NCBI RefSeq assembly: GCF_027925445.1
Contig: NZ_AP027149.1
Coordinates: 4,104,501-4,168,500, forward strand
From: Methylocystis bryophila
GTDB taxonomy: Bacteria; Pseudomonadota; Alphaproteobacteria; Rhizobiales; Beijerinckiaceae
DNA: 64,000 nucleotides
Reading direction: 5' to 3'
Shown here piece by piece: positions 16,806 through 25,239 of this stretch (position 1 is the stretch's first letter; each line of letters opens with the position of its first letter). The notes beneath the pieces are model-generated. The model was given only the letters and a program-made list of their open reading frames with translations. It had not been told where the DNA came from and made no database searches. Made by a program: the position numbers and the translations under genes.

Positions 16806-17678
16806 TCATCCGGATACCGACGCGCCGAGGCCGAGCAGCAACAGCACGCCGATGAGCGCGCGATAGGCGACGAAGGGCCAAGTCGAGAACCGCTCGAGAA
16901 GGTGCATCAGGCTCCAGATCGCCACCCACGCCGATATCGACGCGACGATAAGGCCGACGGCGAGAATCGACCAACCGTGCATATCGAGGTGCGCTTTGTA
17001 CAGTTTGTAAAATTCGTGCAGCCCCGCGCCCGCGATGGCCGGCAGACCGAGAAGAAATGAGAATCGCGCCGCCTCCTCGCGCTTCAAATCGAGAAACAGC
17101 GCCGCGGTCAACGTCGAGCCCGAACGCGAGACGCCGGGAATGAGCGCGCCGACCTGAGCGACTCCGACGATCATCGCATCTTTAAGCGAGAGGTGGTCGA
17201 GCGTTCGCTGATGATTGCAATAAAGCTCGGCCAAAGCGAGCAGCGCGGACATCACGAGGCAGGAAAGCCCGATCACAGTGAGCGAGCGCAAGGGCGTGCC
17301 GCAGGCGTTTAGCACCGGCGAGAGCACCAATCCGGCAAGGATGATGGGCACGCTCGCAAGAATGATCCAGACCGCGAAGCGCAGCGACCAATCCTTGAAG
17401 TCGCGGCGCATGAGCGCGCTCGCGGAGCCGACGACAAGGCCGCGCACGTCGGACCAGAAATAGGCGATGACAGCAACGAGCGCCGCCGCCTGCATCGCGG
17501 CGGAAAAAGCCGAGCCCGGATCGCGCCAGCCGAGCACCGCCGGGACAATGCGCATGTGCGCCGTCGAGGAAATCGGCAAGAGTTCCGTGATGCCTTGGAC
17601 GACGCCGAGCGCCGCGACCTTGAGATAGCCGAGATCGACGAAACCGGTGTCGAGACCTTGCGTGCAAGCGCTCCCCAT
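16806..17678 (-). CDS. uppP: Undecaprenyl-diphosphatase UppP (BacA)
   Basis: 290 residues from ATG 17678 (MGSACTQGLDTGFVDLGYLK); longer in-frame readings extend into the upstream intergenic region without family similarity. An integral membrane enzyme that recycles the lipid carrier for peptidoglycan. Both signature motifs are present: QGITELLPISSTAHMRIVP with the catalytic Glu/Ser and PGVSRSGSTLTAALFLDLKR with the Arg. Seven to eight hydrophobic segments are visible. The N-terminal extension of about 15 polar residues, with one Cys, is slightly longer than usual. It is divergent from the hydrolase at 17969. Confidence 0.92.
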   Translation of the reverse strand: MGSACTQGLDTGFVDLGYLKVAALGVVQGITELLPISSTAHMRIVPAVLGWRDPGSAFSAAMQAAALVAVIAYFWSDVRGLVVGSASALMRRDFKDWSLRFAVWIILASVPIILAGLVLSPVLNACGTPLRSLTVIGLSCLVMSALLALAELYCNHQRTLDHLSLKDAMIVGVAQVGALIPGVSRSGSTLTAALFLDLKREEAARFSFLLGLPAIAGAGLHEFYKLYKAHLDMHGWSILAVGLIVASISAWVAIWSLMHLLERFSTWPFVAYRALIGVLLLLGLGASVSG

Positions 17679-17968
17679 GAACCCCCCACCCTCGAAAGAA
17701 GCCGGCCGAATCACTCGGTCCGCCGAATCTTCAGGGTGAGACTTTTCCCAAAGGAGAGCGGCCGGATCAAGGCGTGGGGGGCGGCCGATGGCGCGCGGCG
17801 CTACCCGGCGGGGCGTAACGACACAGCCGGAATTGTCCATCACGAAATCGCCTGGTAATATGATGCGTTAATTGAAGATGCGCTCACGGCTTCGCCAACC
17901 CGCTGCTTGGTCTCGGCCAGCGGCGCGGGCTGTCGGCGAAGATTCTTTAGGCTTTGGGAGTTTGAGCT

Positions 17969-19438
17969 ATGGCCGTGCAACTTTTCCGTATTTCCAAGGT
18001 GGACGCGACAGAAGAGCCGGGCGCCGCCAAGGTCCCGTCTTATTTCGTCGAGAGCACGGCCCCGCTCAATTTCGACGACAAGCAGACTCTCCTGCCGACG
18101 CCGCCTTACACGAAGCCGTCGAGCGTCGACGACATCGGAGACGCGCTCGCTCGCTCGCCGAGACCCAAGCTGCTGATATCCGTGCACGGTTACAACACGC
18201 CCCGCGAAAGCGCGTTGCAGACCTTTGAGAAGTCCTTTCTGGCCTTGAACGAAGACGCCGCGATCCTGGATAGCGGCGCGGTTTGCATCGGCTACCGCTG
18301 GCCTTCCGAAGCGGCTGGAACGCCCTGGCGCAGCGCCTTCACGGCCGCGCCCTGGTTCTTGATCGGCGTCCTGCTCTTCGCGATCCTCGCCTCCGTTTTC
18401 GTAAGCTACTATTTTTCGGCCCTGGCGGTCGTGCCCATCACGCTGTTCATGCTGAGGTATATCGTCTATTTCCGCGACGGCTACCGCGCGACGAATTACG
18501 GCGTGCCCGATCTCGTCGATCTCATTCGCCAGATTGACGAGAAGCTCGACGGAAAGCTCGGGGGCAAGAGAGCCGACCTTTCTTTCATTGGTCACAGCAT
18601 GGGCGGTTTCGTGGTGACCAACGCCGTGCGCATCCTTTCCGACGTGTTTTCACCGGCGGCGCTCGCCGCCATGGCGGGGGCCGTGGAGCCAGGCAGTCTG
18701 GATGAGCGGACGCAGCGCGAGGCTCGGTCCAAGATCGGCAAGAGCTTCCTTCTGCGCCGCCTCGTGCTCGTCTCGCCGGACATACCGGGAGAGGCCTTGC
18801 TTTCGGGACGCGGCAACGCCTTGGAGTCTTCGCTCATTCGCTTCCAGGAGGCGCATCTCTTCAGCAATGAAGGCGACGAGATTTTGCGCAACATCTCGAC
18901 GACCGCCAATTTCTTCTCCCTGCCGACAAAAAACCGCCGCTTCGGCTACCGGCTCGGCAATGTCGGCGTGCTGTCGGGCTGGGGCGTCACTGAAGACCTA
19001 ACGCTCGGCAAGCTGCGCCTCGGCGTGCGGACGCTTTACGAGCTCTTTGCCGAGCTGGACGCTACTCAGAGCAAGGACTCCTTCGCCGAGCAGCTCGCTT
19101 ATTTCGACTGCACAGACAGTCTCGACGAACAGGGAAACGGCGTGGTCACGGACGTGACGAAGGGCTCCTCGCGCGATCTTTCATGGCTCGGCCATCTTCG
19201 CCTGCTCTGGGCGCATTGGACGGGGAAGGTCGACACGCATTCCGGCTACTTCCACAAACCCAGTCTCGCTCGTAAGCTGATCTACCGTCTGGCCGCCATC
19301 GGCTACGGCGATAGCGAAAGGGCGTTCGGCGGTCCCGGGGCTTTTTCGCAGCTCTGCCAGGACGCGCAGATCAAAGTTTTGAAGCAGGGCGCGGAAGCGG
19401 CTGCGCCGGAGCAGTCCGCATATGCGACGGCGCCGTGA
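17969..19438 (+). CDS. Alpha/beta hydrolase (DUF900-like) with an inserted membrane hairpin
   Basis: 489 residues, ATG preceded by GGGAG. The N-terminal part has the strand/oxyanion motif KLLISVHGYNTPRESALQTFEKSF (about 68-91), as in DUF900-type hydrolases. Next comes a strongly hydrophobic pair of segments (about 128-165: WFLIGVLLFAILASVFVSYY and LAVVPITLFMLRYIVYF). The nucleophile elbow FIGHSMGGFVVT (Ser near 212) follows, and a long C-terminal region with HWTGKVDTHSGYFHKPSLARKL could supply the catalytic His. The protein is thus probably anchored in the inner membrane between the oxyanion strand and the nucleophile. Substrate unknown. No operon partner is evident; uppP is divergent and pabB convergent. 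Confidence 0.78.
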   Translation: MAVQLFRISKVDATEEPGAAKVPSYFVESTAPLNFDDKQTLLPTPPYTKPSSVDDIGDALARSPRPKLLISVHGYNTPRESALQTFEKSFLALNEDAAILDSGAVCIGYRWPSEAAGTPWRSAFTAAPWFLIGVLLFAILASVFVSYYFSALAVVPITLFMLRYIVYFRDGYRATNYGVPDLVDLIRQIDEKLDGKLGGKRADLSFIGHSMGGFVVTNAVRILSDVFSPAALAAMAGAVEPGSLDERTQREARSKIGKSFLLRRLVLVSPDIPGEALLSGRGNALESSLIRFQEAHLFSNEGDEILRNISTTANFFSLPTKNRRFGYRLGNVGVLSGWGVTEDLTLGKLRLGVRTLYELFAELDATQSKDSFAEQLAYFDCTDSLDEQGNGVVTDVTKGSSRDLSWLGHLRLLWAHWTGKVDTHSGYFHKPSLARKLIYRLAAIGYGDSERAFGGPGAFSQLCQDAQIKVLKQGAEAAAPEQSAYATAP

Positions 19439-19566
19439 AGACGATGCTGGACTTCACGGTTTCCCGAAACTGAGGACCCGCTCAGCCGAAGGGGCGCCTC
19501 ACAAGCTCGTCCCTCGGAAGGGAGCCTGAACGCGCTGCGTTCACGCCGCGTCCCGCCATAGGCCGC

Positions 19567-20739
19567 TCATTTCCCCGTCAAGAACCGCGCCTTGATCAGG
19601 CATTCCGCATATTCCTCTCGCGCGGTCGAATCGGCGACGATCGCTGAGCCGACGTTGCAGACGAGCTCTCCCCCTGGAAAAATCGTCAGGGTGCGGATCG
19701 CCACGTTGAAGCGCACCTCGCCGGAGGGGGTGATCAGGCCGAGCGAGCCGCAATAAACGCCCCGCGCCGCGCATTCGAGGTCGCGGATGATCTCCATCGC
19801 GCGAATCTTCGGCGCTCCGGTCACCGAACCGCATGGAAAGAGGCCGGCGAAGAGCTCGGCGACGCCGACGTCCTCGCGTAGCCGCGCGGAGATCCCCGAC
19901 GTCATCTGATGCAGCGTCGGATAGGTCTCGACGGTGAACAGATCCGTGACCTTGACCGAGCCGACCTCCGCGAGCCGCGAAAGATCATTGCGGAGGAGAT
20001 CGACGATCATCAAATTTTCGGCGCGGGACTTCTCGTCCTCGACCAGATGTTTGGCGCGGTTCATGTCCTCCGGCGGCAGGAAGCCGCGCTGCGCCGTGCC
20101 CTTCATCGGCCGCGCGCGGATGTCGCGCCCTTTCGCCTCGAAGAAGACCTCCGGCGACAGCGACACGACGGTCTCTCGGCCCAGGGCGACGACGCCGCCG
20201 AATGCGACGGGCTGCCGCTTGCGCAGCGCGTCATAGAGCGCCAGCGGGTCGCCCTCGTATCGACCATGGAGCGGGAAGGTCAGATTGATCTGATAGACGT
20301 CGCCTGCGAATATGTAATCTCGGCAGCTTCGAAAGCGCTCGGCGTATTCGGCTTCGCTCCAGACCGGCGTGAGCGCGATCGGTTCGAAAGCTGGCCCCTG
20401 CAGCGCTTCGGCGGGAAGCCTTCGCGGCGCGCCGAACACCCCAAAGGCGAGCAAAGGCGTGGGCGAAGCCGGCGTAGCCTGAGCGGAAAATTTGGGCTCC
20501 AGCGCATAGCCGAGCTCGTAGCTCGCATAGCCCGCAAGAAAGCGTCCCGCTCTCGTCGCGGCTTCCATGCGCGCGAAGGCCGAGGCGACCTCCTCCGGCG
20601 CATTGGCGAGGATCAGCTCGCGCGGCTCCTCGAACAGCAGTGCGCAACCGCCTTCGCGCCCGTCCTCGAACAAGACGAAAGGGCGCATCGGCGGGTCATC
20701 CGAGTGCTTCAAAGCGGCGAAAGGGGCGGCGTCGGTCAT
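19567..20739 (-). CDS. pabB: Aminodeoxychorismate synthase component I
   Basis: 390 residues; converts chorismate with ammonia from PabA to 4-amino-4-deoxychorismate for folate. Chorismate-binding motifs: VYQINLTFPLHGRYEGDP, SLSPEVFFEAKGRDIRARPMKGTAQRG, KSRAENLMIVDLLRNDLSRL, VETYPTLHQMTSGI, LFPCGSVTGAPKIRAMEIIRDLE and a C-terminal GSAIVADSTAREEYAE. The length corresponds to a short PabB without the C-terminal aminodeoxychorismate lyase fusion seen in some relatives. No pabA or pabC is adjacent. Anthranilate synthase TrpE is excluded by the length and by the PMKGTA pattern (Lys, as in PabB). Confidence 0.92.
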   Translation of the reverse strand: MTDAAPFAALKHSDDPPMRPFVLFEDGREGGCALLFEEPRELILANAPEEVASAFARMEAATRAGRFLAGYASYELGYALEPKFSAQATPASPTPLLAFGVFGAPRRLPAEALQGPAFEPIALTPVWSEAEYAERFRSCRDYIFAGDVYQINLTFPLHGRYEGDPLALYDALRKRQPVAFGGVVALGRETVVSLSPEVFFEAKGRDIRARPMKGTAQRGFLPPEDMNRAKHLVEDEKSRAENLMIVDLLRNDLSRLAEVGSVKVTDLFTVETYPTLHQMTSGISARLREDVGVAELFAGLFPCGSVTGAPKIRAMEIIRDLECAARGVYCGSLGLITPSGEVRFNVAIRTLTIFPGGELVCNVGSAIVADSTAREEYAECLIKARFLTGK

Positions 20740-20835
20740 GGGGCGGGGAACGGGTTTTCAACACTATAGCAGCTGCGCGAGCCGAAGATACGTAGGGGCT
20801 CGGTTTTGTTCCCCAGCGGTGGTCCTGGCGATTCC

Positions 20836-20953
20836 CTAGCGCGTTTCCCGCTCGAACGGAATCGTTCGAGCGACAAGGAATCGCGCCAAATCAAAAGTTT
20901 AGAGCATGTCCTGACCGGAAAACCGCTTCGCACTTTTCCGGGACATACTCTAG
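20836..20953 (+). repeat. Family B palindromic repeat, complete copy with CTAG ends
   Basis: 118 bp bounded by CTAG at both ends (20836-20839 and 20950-20953). Two palindromic halves: one centred on CTCGAACGGAATCGTTCGAG, and one built from GAGCATGTCCTGACCGGAAA and its imperfect complement TTTTCCGGGACATACTC. They are joined by a short AT-richer linker (AAATCAAAAGTTTAGAG). It is the best-preserved B copy and lies between pabB and ecsC. Confidence 0.85.
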
Positions 20954-21034
20954 GCTTCGATCCGGCGAGGGGCGCCCGGGCGCCAGCGCCTGCTTGGACC
21001 CTGCGAGAAGGTCCAGTCGATCGAGACGAGACCT

Positions 21035-21847
21035 TTAATAGAGGGAGGCGAAAATATCCATGAAACGCGCTCTTACAATCGCCTCGCCATATGCCCGTTC
21101 AAGCTTGCGAACGATGAAATGCCCTGTTGCGAGATCCTGAAAATATCGAATGAACAGGGCGTTTCCCGCTGCGCCTCCGGCAACGCCGATGATCGGAACC
21201 GAGCTCGCGGCCGCGCGTTCCCAGACGACGACGCCGAATTTGGCGCCGACTTGGCCCAAGAAGCCGTTCACCTCCGGAGATCTCGCGGCGTCGACGCCCC
21301 GACCCGAGAGCGCCTCCGCCGCATTGCCCGAGAAGCGAGAGAATTCGTCGCGGGCGAGATAATAGCTGGACTGATCGTGTTTTTCTTCCACTGGCGCGCC
21401 GAGCGCGAGGACCTCCATGCAGGCGAGGCGCGCCGGGAGGAGGGAAAGGTCCTCGCCTTGTGAGCGGGCAATCTCGGCGATCGACCGCAACATCACCGTG
21501 AGGGTCACGGGCAGTTCCGCGGCTAAGCCCGCCAATCCGAAGAAACCGCTCAAACCGCCGGCGAGACTCGAGATGAGCGTGGAGGTGATTTTCTTGGGCG
21601 GAGCGGCGTCTTTGCCGTCAAGCGAGGCCAGAGCCAGTTGCAAGCCCTGCTTCAACGCTCCGCTGACGATCTTGTCGATCTTGTTTTTCAGTCGCCTCGG
21701 CACGAATTCCAGCGCTTTGCCGGCGGGCTTGCCGGCGACGTTGTTCAGGAGCCTTGTGAAGCCCTGGTTTTCGAGCAGCCTGACCGCCTTGCGAAGGTCG
21801 GCGAGGTCTTCCGCGCTTATCTCTTTCTTGGAGGCTAGAGAGCTCAT
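21035..21847 (-). CDS. EcsC family protein
   Basis: 270 residues. The EcsC domain spans most of the protein: LRKAVRLLENQGFTRLLNNVAG at the N-terminus, a glycine-rich hydrophobic stretch SSLAGGLSGFFGLAGLAAELPVTLTVMLRSIAEIA (about 95-128), ACMEVLALGAP, and a second glycine-rich segment VPIIGVAGGAAGNALFIRYFQDLATGHFIVRKLERAYG. The two hydrophobic regions suggest membrane association. Named after B. subtilis EcsC next to the Ecs ABC transporter, but its molecular role is unknown and no ABC genes are near. It lies downstream of lysA on the same strand, 65 bp away. Confidence 0.9.
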   Translation of the reverse strand: MSSLASKKEISAEDLADLRKAVRLLENQGFTRLLNNVAGKPAGKALEFVPRRLKNKIDKIVSGALKQGLQLALASLDGKDAAPPKKITSTLISSLAGGLSGFFGLAGLAAELPVTLTVMLRSIAEIARSQGEDLSLLPARLACMEVLALGAPVEEKHDQSSYYLARDEFSRFSGNAAEALSGRGVDAARSPEVNGFLGQVGAKFGVVVWERAAASSVPIIGVAGGAAGNALFIRYFQDLATGHFIVRKLERAYGEAIVRARFMDIFASLY

Positions 21848-21912
21848 TTGGACTTCCGGATAAGGTTTTGGACAGTGTCTGCGCCCCTGCGCTGGGCCGC
21901 CCGATAACTCTG

Positions 21913-23187
21913 TCAGATCCGTTCGACCCAGCCCGGGAGACGATCGCGCGCGATCAGCTCCTCAATGGTCTCGCGCGGCCGGATGATCGCGAATTTCTCG
22001 CCTTCGACGAGCGTCTCCGCAATCAGCGGGCGAGAATTATAGGTTCCCGCCTGCACTGCGCCATAGGCGCCGGCGCTCAGCACCGCGAGGAGGTCCCCGC
22101 TCGAAACGGGCGGCATGTCGCGGTCGAGAGCGAGATAATCACCGGTTTCGCAGACGGGACCGACGACGTCGGCAAGGACGCGCGGTCCGCCATTATTTTC
22201 CGCGACCGTCACGATTTCGTGGTGCGCGTCATAAAGCGTCGGGCGCACGAGGTCGTTCATGCCGGCGTCGACGATCACGAAAGTCTTCTCCTCGCCACGC
22301 TTCACATAGATGACGCGCGTGATCAGCGCGCCGGCGTTGCCGACGATGAGGCGTCCGGGCTCCAGCACGAGCTTCAGGCCCGATCCGGCGAAGTGGCGGC
22401 GCACGATCGCGGCGTAGCGTTCGGGATGGTAGGAGTCGGGGTCGTCGTCCTCGCGATAGGGAATGCCGAGTCCACCGCCGAGATCGACGTGCCGGATGGC
22501 GTGGCCGTCGGCTTTCAGCACCCGCGTGAATTCCGCAAGCAGCGAGAAGGCTTCGTCGAATGGCGTTAGGTCCGTGAGCTGGGACCCGATGTGCATGTCG
22601 ACGCCAGCGACGTCGAGACCGGGCAGGCTCTTCGCCTCGGCGTAGACCTCGCGGGCGCGCGCGAGGGGAACGCCGAACTTGTTCTCGGCGCGCCCCGTCG
22701 AAATCTTGGCGTGGGTCCGCGCATCGACGTCGGGATTAACGCGCAGCGAGATCGGCGCGCGCCGTCCTCGCGCCGCGGCGATGGCCGAGATCGCCAGGAG
22801 CTCCGGCTCCGATTCGACATTGAAGCAGAAAATGCCGGCGGCGAGCGCCGCGTCGATCTCGCTCTCGGTCTTGCCGACGCCGGAAAAGGTGATCCGGCTC
22901 GGCGGAACGCCCGCCGCGAGCGCCCGCGCCAGCTCTCCGCCCGAGACAACGTCGGCCCCGGCCCCGAGCCCGGCGAGCAGCGCGATCACGGCCTGATTGG
23001 AATTGGCCTTCATCGCGTAGCAGACCAACGCCTCCTCGGGGCCGAACGCCCCGGCGAAGACCTCGAAATGCCGGCGAATCGTCGCGCTGGAGTAGCAATA
23101 GAAGGGCGTGCCGACTCGTTCCGCCAGCGCCGGCAAAGGGACTTCCTCGGCGTGGAGGACGCCGTCGCGATAGGTGAAGTAGTGCAT
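21913..23187 (-). CDS. lysA: Diaminopimelate decarboxylase
   Basis: 424 residues; last step of lysine synthesis, PLP-dependent (group IV, alanine-racemase barrel). PLP Lys in VCYAMKANSNQ (about residue 60), strand FSGVGKTESEI, VDMHIGSQLTDLTPF, the glycine-rich phosphate loop VDLGGGLGIPY, LEPGRLIVGNAG, DAGMNDLVRPTLYDAHH and the C-terminal GPVCETGDYLALDRDMP with the catalytic Cys. It follows an LptM-like lipoprotein gene by 11 bp, the arrangement seen in many proteobacteria (argH-lptM-lysA), although argH is absent here. Confidence 0.96.
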   Translation of the reverse strand: MHYFTYRDGVLHAEEVPLPALAERVGTPFYCYSSATIRRHFEVFAGAFGPEEALVCYAMKANSNQAVIALLAGLGAGADVVSGGELARALAAGVPPSRITFSGVGKTESEIDAALAAGIFCFNVESEPELLAISAIAAARGRRAPISLRVNPDVDARTHAKISTGRAENKFGVPLARAREVYAEAKSLPGLDVAGVDMHIGSQLTDLTPFDEAFSLLAEFTRVLKADGHAIRHVDLGGGLGIPYREDDDPDSYHPERYAAIVRRHFAGSGLKLVLEPGRLIVGNAGALITRVIYVKRGEEKTFVIVDAGMNDLVRPTLYDAHHEIVTVAENNGGPRVLADVVGPVCETGDYLALDRDMPPVSSGDLLAVLSAGAYGAVQAGTYNSRPLIAETLVEGEKFAIIRPRETIEELIARDRLPGWVERI

Positions 23188-23198
23188 CGGCTAGGGGA

Positions 23199-23483
23199 TC
23201 AGAGGAGGAAATCGAGGGGGAAGGGGTAGACGGCGGGCGGCCGGTTGCCGGGATCGCCCAAAGCCGGCCCCGGGGGCGGCTTCACGCCCTCCTCGCTCAA
23301 TTTCGGCCGGCGTCCTTTCGCCCGGGCCTGCGCGGCGGCGGCCTCCTCCGCCTGAGCGGCCTGCGCCTGACGCTCCGCCTGCAGGTCGGCCGGCAGCTCG
23401 AGAGGCCCTTTGCGACCGCAGCCCGCGAGGCAAAGGGCGAGGAGGCCGAGAACGATGCCATAATGGGGACGACGCAGGCGCAT
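23199..23483 (-). CDS. lptM: LptM-like (YifL) small lipoprotein
   Basis: 94 residues. Signal peptide with lipobox: GIVLGLLALCLAGCGRKGPLELP, so the mature N-terminus is Cys-Gly-x-Lys-Gly-Pro-Leu-x-x-Pro, the YifL/LptM signature. The rest is Ala/Glu/Arg-rich and Pro-rich, probably disordered. In E. coli LptM helps mature the LPS translocon LptDE. Immediate proximity to lysA supports the call. The lipobox peptide is convincing; function is inferred from the family. Confidence 0.85.
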   Translation of the reverse strand: MRLRRPHYGIVLGLLALCLAGCGRKGPLELPADLQAERQAQAAQAEEAAAAQARAKGRRPKLSEEGVKPPPGPALGDPGNRPPAVYPFPLDFLL

Positions 23484-23605
23484 TGGCGGTCTTTCATCCG
23501 TCTTTGGACTGGACGGCGGCCCAGTAGACTCGAAGAGTGGCGAAGATTAGGCCGTAAATCGTTAAGGACCAGCGCTTTTCTGACACCGCCCCGGGCTGAC
23601 GTCGC

Positions 23606-23724
23606 CTAGAGCGCGATGCGAAAAAAATGGAAACCGGTTTTTCGCACAGATCGCGCTCTAAACTTTTAGAATCGATCACGTTTTCTGCGTTCGGGCGATT
23701 CCGCCCGAATGCAGCGTGATCTAG
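23606..23724 (+). repeat. Family A palindromic repeat, complete copy with CTAG ends
   Basis: 119 bp from CTAG 23606-23609 to CTAG 23721-23724. First half: GAGCGCGATGCGAAAAA, a GGAAACCGGTTTTTCGC core and GATCGCGCTCT. The linker is AAACTTTTAGAATCGATCACG. The second half is the inverted pair TCTGCGTTCGGGCGATTCCG / CCGAATGCAGCGTGATC. The right boundary CTAG contains the stop codon of sdhB on the minus strand. Confidence 0.88.
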
Positions 23725-24491
23725 GCGCGCGCCAGCGCGAGCGTCTTCAATTCGGCGATGGCGCGCGCCGGATCGAGCCCCTTGGGACAGGTTTTCGAGC
23801 AGTTCATGATCGTGTGACAGCGATAGAGACGGAACGCGTCGTCGACATAGGCGACTCGCTCCGGCTGGGCCTCGTCGCGAGAATCAACGATCCAGCGGCG
23901 CGCCTGCAGGAGCGCGGCAGGGCCGAGATAGCGGTCGGCGTTCCACCAATAGCTGGGACAGGCGGTCGAGCAACAAGCGCAGAGGATGCATTCATAGAGG
24001 CCGTCGAGCGCCGCGCGTTCCTGCGGTGATTGCAGCCGCTCCTTTTCAGGATTAGGTCCCGCCTGCAGCCAAGGCTCGATCGCCGCGTGCTGCGCGTAAA
24101 AGCCCGTGAGGTCAGGCACCAGGTCCTTGACCACCGCCATATGCGGGAGCGGATAGATTTTCACGACGCCTGTAATCTCGTCGACGCCCTTAGTGCAGGC
24201 GAGCGTGTTGGTCCCGTCGATGTTCATCGCGCAGGAGCCGCAAATGCCCTCGCGGCAGGAGCGGCGGAAGGTGAGCGTAGGGTCGACCTTGTTCTTGATC
24301 CACAGCAGCGCGTCGAGGACCATCGGTCCGCAATCGTCCCGATCCACGTAAAAAATATCGATGCGCGGATTTTCGGGGGATTCCGGGTCGAAACGGTAGA
24401 TGTGAAGCTCGCGGATGTTGCCGGCGTCGGGACGCGGCCAAGTCTTACCGGCGAGAGGCCTGGAGTTTGGCGGAAGAGCGAATTCGACCAC
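23721..24491 (-). CDS. sdhB: Succinate dehydrogenase iron-sulfur subunit
   Basis: 256 residues if the GTG at 24491 is used (VVEFALPPNS), matching the family N-terminus and length; an upstream in-frame start at 24557 would add 22 unconserved residues. Carries electrons from FAD (SdhA) to quinone in complex II. All three clusters are present: [2Fe-2S] SCREGICGSCAMNIDG with a later TLAC, [4Fe-4S] CILCACCSTACPSYWW, and [3Fe-4S] CHTIMNCSKTCPKGLDP. The stop TAG is provided by the boundary CTAG of a family A repeat. Unusually, sdhC, sdhD and sdhA are not adjacent. Confidence 0.93.
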   Translation of the reverse strand: MVEFALPPNSRPLAGKTWPRPDAGNIRELHIYRFDPESPENPRIDIFYVDRDDCGPMVLDALLWIKNKVDPTLTFRRSCREGICGSCAMNIDGTNTLACTKGVDEITGVVKIYPLPHMAVVKDLVPDLTGFYAQHAAIEPWLQAGPNPEKERLQSPQERAALDGLYECILCACCSTACPSYWWNADRYLGPAALLQARRWIVDSRDEAQPERVAYVDDAFRLYRCHTIMNCSKTCPKGLDPARAIAELKTLALARA

Positions 24492-24689
24492 GGCGCGACA
24501 TTCCCATTGAGGCGCGGACGAACGAGGACGCGTCCGCGGAAGCTTGCCCGCGGACATCTATCGCGGCGGCGCAAAAATGTCGACCGGCCGCATTCCTCCG
24601 AGCGGCAAAAACCGGGCAAGATCAAAATGTCGAAGCGAATTCTGATCGCCCGGGCCTGTCAACTTTTGCGCAACTTCCCGCCAGGAGGC

Positions 24690-25136
24690 CTATTCGTGCG
24701 CCGGCGCCGTTCCTTTCGTCGGCGACGAGACGAGCGTCGCCGGAGTAAAATGTGCTTCGCGCGAGCCGTTCGTGTAGTCGCCCTCAAAATTCATCAAACC
24801 GATGAAGACCAGCAGCGCCATCGGCGGCAGCAAGATGGCGACGACCAGCGCCAGCCTCTCCCAGGCCATATGCATGAAGACCGCGATAATGGCGCCCGCC
24901 TTCAGCAACATGAACGTGACGATGAGCGTCCAGCGCAGCATTCCCTGCAGATCGAAATAGTCGACGAGATAGGAAAAGGTGCTGAGGATGAAAAGCAGCG
25001 CCCACACAAAGAGGTAAAGCTTGAGCGGATGTTGTTGCCCGTGAGCCTCCGCCGCCGGCTTCGCCGTCTTGGCGCTGGCGGCGCGCCCGTGAGCGCCCTC
25101 CCCGATCGAGACTTCCGTCGTCGCTGTCATGTCCAC
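24690..25136 (-). CDS. Cytochrome c oxidase subunit IV-type protein
   Basis: 148 residues with three hydrophobic helices (about 40-58, 70-92 and 98-116) after an Ala/Lys-rich N-terminal tail. The pattern LKLYLFVWALLFILSTFSYLVDYF, then LIVTFMLLKAGAIIAVFMHMAWE, is that of prokaryotic subunit IV (COX4/CtaF-like). It is the last gene of the oxidase operon, after the two subunit III-like genes, from which it is separated by 103 bp containing a GC-rich hairpin. It probably stabilises the complex rather than binding cofactors. Confidence 0.85.
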   Translation of the reverse strand: MDMTATTEVSIGEGAHGRAASAKTAKPAAEAHGQQHPLKLYLFVWALLFILSTFSYLVDYFDLQGMLRWTLIVTFMLLKAGAIIAVFMHMAWERLALVVAILLPPMALLVFIGLMNFEGDYTNGSREAHFTPATLVSSPTKGTAPAHE

Positions 25137-25161
25137 GCTCCTGATCCGTCATTTTTTGCCT

Positions 25162-25181
25162 ACGGCGCCTGACGGCGCCGT
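25162..25181. other. GC-rich hairpin between oxidase genes
   Basis: Eight-base perfect inverted repeat ACGGCGCC / GGCGCCGT with a 4-base TGAC loop. No T-run follows on the minus strand, so it is not a simple intrinsic terminator. It could reduce or process the transcript between the subunit III-like and subunit IV-like genes. Confidence 0.5.
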
Positions 25182-25239
25182 CTGACCGATTCGATTGCTC
25201 ACAGCGAGGCTGAGCCCGCTCGCTTTCGCGCGCCAGCCC

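Noticed and set aside
24030..25172. Plus-strand open frame of 380 codons across sdhB and the oxidase subunit IV-like gene
   Set aside because: Crosses two well-supported minus-strand genes and has no recognisable domain.
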